In this document: in pieces, positions 63,401-64,000 of the stretch
Layout: every line of letters begins with the position of its first letter
Numbering within the stretch: position 1 is the first letter of the stretch
Assembly (NCBI RefSeq): GCF_900996225.1
Contig: NZ_CAAJGL010000090.1
Span: forward strand, 496,001 to 560,000
Direction of reading: 5' to 3'
From: Paraburkholderia sp. BCC1884
Lineage (GTDB): Bacteria > Pseudomonadota > Gammaproteobacteria > Burkholderiales > Burkholderiaceae
DNA length: 64,000 nt
Program-made: the position numbers and the translations under genes
The notes under the pieces: generated by a model
Told to the model about the DNA's origin: nothing
What the model saw: the letters and a program-made list of their open reading frames with translations, nothing else
Databases searched by the model: none

Positions 63401-64000
63401 TCGACCGTTTCGGAGATCGCCTTGTAGCCGACCCATGCGCCGGAGAAGCGCGACATCGCCCAGCCATACAGGCCGAACTCGAGCATGTCGGCGATATTCG
63501 ACGGATTCACCACCGGCATATGCCAGGCCATCAGGGCGAAGTCGCTCTGATGCGGCATCGACGACGACACGCAGCCATGGTCGTCGCCTGCCACCACCAG
63601 CACGCCGCCGTGCGGCGACGAGCCGTAGGCGTTGCCGTGCTTGAGCGCGTCACCCGCGCGGTCCACGCCGGGGCCCTTGCCGTACCACATCGCGAACACG
63701 CCTTCGACGGTGCGCTCCGGGTCCGATTCGACCCGTTGCGTGCCGAGCACGGCGGTGCCACCGAGTTCTTCGTTGATCGCGGGCAAGAAGCGAATATCGC
63801 TCGCCGTGAGCAGTTTTTTTGCTTTCCACAACTGCTGATCGACCATGCCGAGCGGCGAGCCGCGATAGCCGCTGATGAAGCCGGCGGTGTTCATGCCGCG
63901 AGCCTTGTCGAGCGCGCGCTGCATCAGCGCGAGGCGCACCAGCGCTTGCGTGCCGGTCAGGAAGATCCGGCCGCGCGTGGCGGTGAGGTTGTCGGACAGC
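60463..64000 (-). CDS. Indolepyruvate ferredoxin oxidoreductase, fused (5' end beyond the window)
   Basis: At least 1,175 residues are visible; the reading frame runs off the right edge without a clear start (LSDNLTATRGRIFLTGTQALVRL). The thiamine-diphosphate-binding parts, CPHNTSTKVPDGSIAHAGIGC, are followed by an 8-Cys ferredoxin-like cluster (EEVCEGCGDCGVQSNCLSVEP, SSCNKDYSCVNGFC) and a C-terminal gamma-type domain (VTGVGGTGVVTVGALISMA). The fusion is the long form found in many proteobacteria. It oxidises aryl- or branched-chain 2-oxo acids to acyl-CoA with ferredoxin as electron acceptor. Confidence 0.92.
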   Translation of the reverse strand, partial: LSDNLTATRGRIFLTGTQALVRLALMQRALDKARGMNTAGFISGYRGSPLGMVDQQLWKAKKLLTASDIRFLPAINEELGGTAVLGTQRVESDPERTVEGVFAMWYGKGPGVDRAGDALKHGNAYGSSPHGGVLVVAGDDHGCVSSSMPHQSDFALMAWHMPVVNPSNIADMLEFGLYGWAMSRFSGAWVGYKAISETVESGTTVDLDALQTDWAVPQDFEAPTGGLHNRWPDLPSLTIESRMHAKLDAVRHFSRVNSIDKWIAPSPDANVGIVTCGKAHLDLMETLRRLDLTVADLEAAGVRIYKVGLSFPLEMTRIDAFVSGLSEVLVIEEKGPVIEQQIKDYLYNRTQGTRPIVVGKNAADGTLLLSALGELRPSRILPVFADWLAKHKPALDRRDRVVDLVAPHILSNAADSVKRTPYFCSGCPHNTSTKVPDGSIAHAGIGCHFMASWMERDTTGLIQMGGEGVDWASHSMFTKTRHVFQNLGDGTYFHSGILAIRQAVAAKATITYKILYNDAVAMTGGQPVDGSISVPQIARQVEAEGVSRFVVVSDEPEKYDGHHDLFPKGTTFHHRSEMDTVQRELRDTDGVTVLIYDQTCAAEKRRRRKKGEFPDPDKRLFINEEVCEGCGDCGVQSNCLSVEPVETALGRKRRIDQSSCNKDYSCVNGFCPSFVTVEGGKLKKAAGAAFDPQALAARVEALPIPATHLDAAPFDILVTGVGGTGVVTVGALISMAAHLEGKSASVLDFMGFAQKGGSVLSFVRFAARDEWLNQVRIDTQQADVLLACDMVVGASADALQTVRHGRTRIVVNTHAIPNASFVTNPDATLHADALIDKMRHAAGAERMSTCDAQALATRFLGDTIGANILMLGYAWQLGLVPVSFGAMMRAIELNNVAVQMNQLAFSIGRLAAQDPAALDALWQARHLAKQAVKVDTLDELIAHREGRLQTYGGASYVKRYRALVDAARRAESAVDAGSERVSRAVATTFYRLLAVKDEYEVARLHTDSAFREALEAQFEGVAGKDFGIKFNLAPPTIARPQAGKNPTKKTFGQWMWPVLGVLAKWRGLRGTMLDPFGRTLERKMERDLAGDYETTLQRAFAKLNANNLEDVAKLADLHARVRGYGHVKLANLAGVKRGERDLAARLQIDAATSESVKKSLEEVKGAGQLRGIPVVVAK

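Overview
The window reads as chromosomal DNA from a high-GC betaproteobacterium of the Burkholderia/Paraburkholderia group. The basis is gene content and style: two DUF4148 secreted proteins, an H-NS-like protein of the short Burkholderia type, a fused indolepyruvate ferredoxin oxidoreductase, strong GC bias at third codon positions, and many long antisense open frames typical of GC-rich genomes. Names rest on reading the translated sequence and remembered family features; no database search was run.

Layout. (1) 1-1139: a two-component pair (NarL/LuxR-type regulator, cut by the window edge, and its HisKA_3 kinase). (2) About 1508-9473: an inserted mobile element, less GC-rich than its surroundings. 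It has five co-oriented genes, four of them chained by 4-base ATGA overlaps: a VPA1267-like protein, a RecD-like helicase, and three genes matching the gamma-mobile-trio (GMT) set (GmtY-like and GmtZ-like tyrosine recombinases and GmtX-like). It is bounded by imperfect terminal inverted repeats that share a perfect 12-base outer end, with a third copy of the end motif just inside the left end and a structured non-coding left end. (3) 9515-18334: fpr, then a YtfQRT-YjfF-type sugar ABC transporter with its LacI-family regulator and a divergent aldose epimerase. Three copies of an 11-base motif probably mark the LacI operators. (4) 18.3-34.3 kb: mixed metabolic and transport genes, including a MoxR/Lon-like AAA ATPase, HiPIP, MFS carriers, an amidase, a dienelactone hydrolase, a Leu/Ile/Val-type binding protein, a JmjC-like cupin oxygenase and a highly repetitive lipoprotein. 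(5) 34.7-43.0 kb: H-NS, a CDF metal exporter, Lrp, an exonuclease plus metallohydrolase pair, rlpA, then rsmI // yraN-diaA-BON lipoprotein-cytochrome c (the order known around E. coli yraL-yraP) and tRNA-Ala(CGC). (6) 43.1-64 kb: signalling and housekeeping: a LytS/LytTR pair, two chemoreceptors, TetR with an SDR pair, GGDEF and EAL proteins, a DUF2239 protein, a candidate 37-residue small protein, a uracil-type permease, a Na+/H+ antiporter, cutC and the indolepyruvate ferredoxin oxidoreductase (cut by the right edge).

The most interesting region is the 8 kb element. It carries no recognisable toxin or defence cargo, so it looks like a minimal form in which the helicase and the VPA1267-like protein belong to the transposition operon itself, and it sits in a betaproteobacterium although the family was named for gammaproteobacteria.
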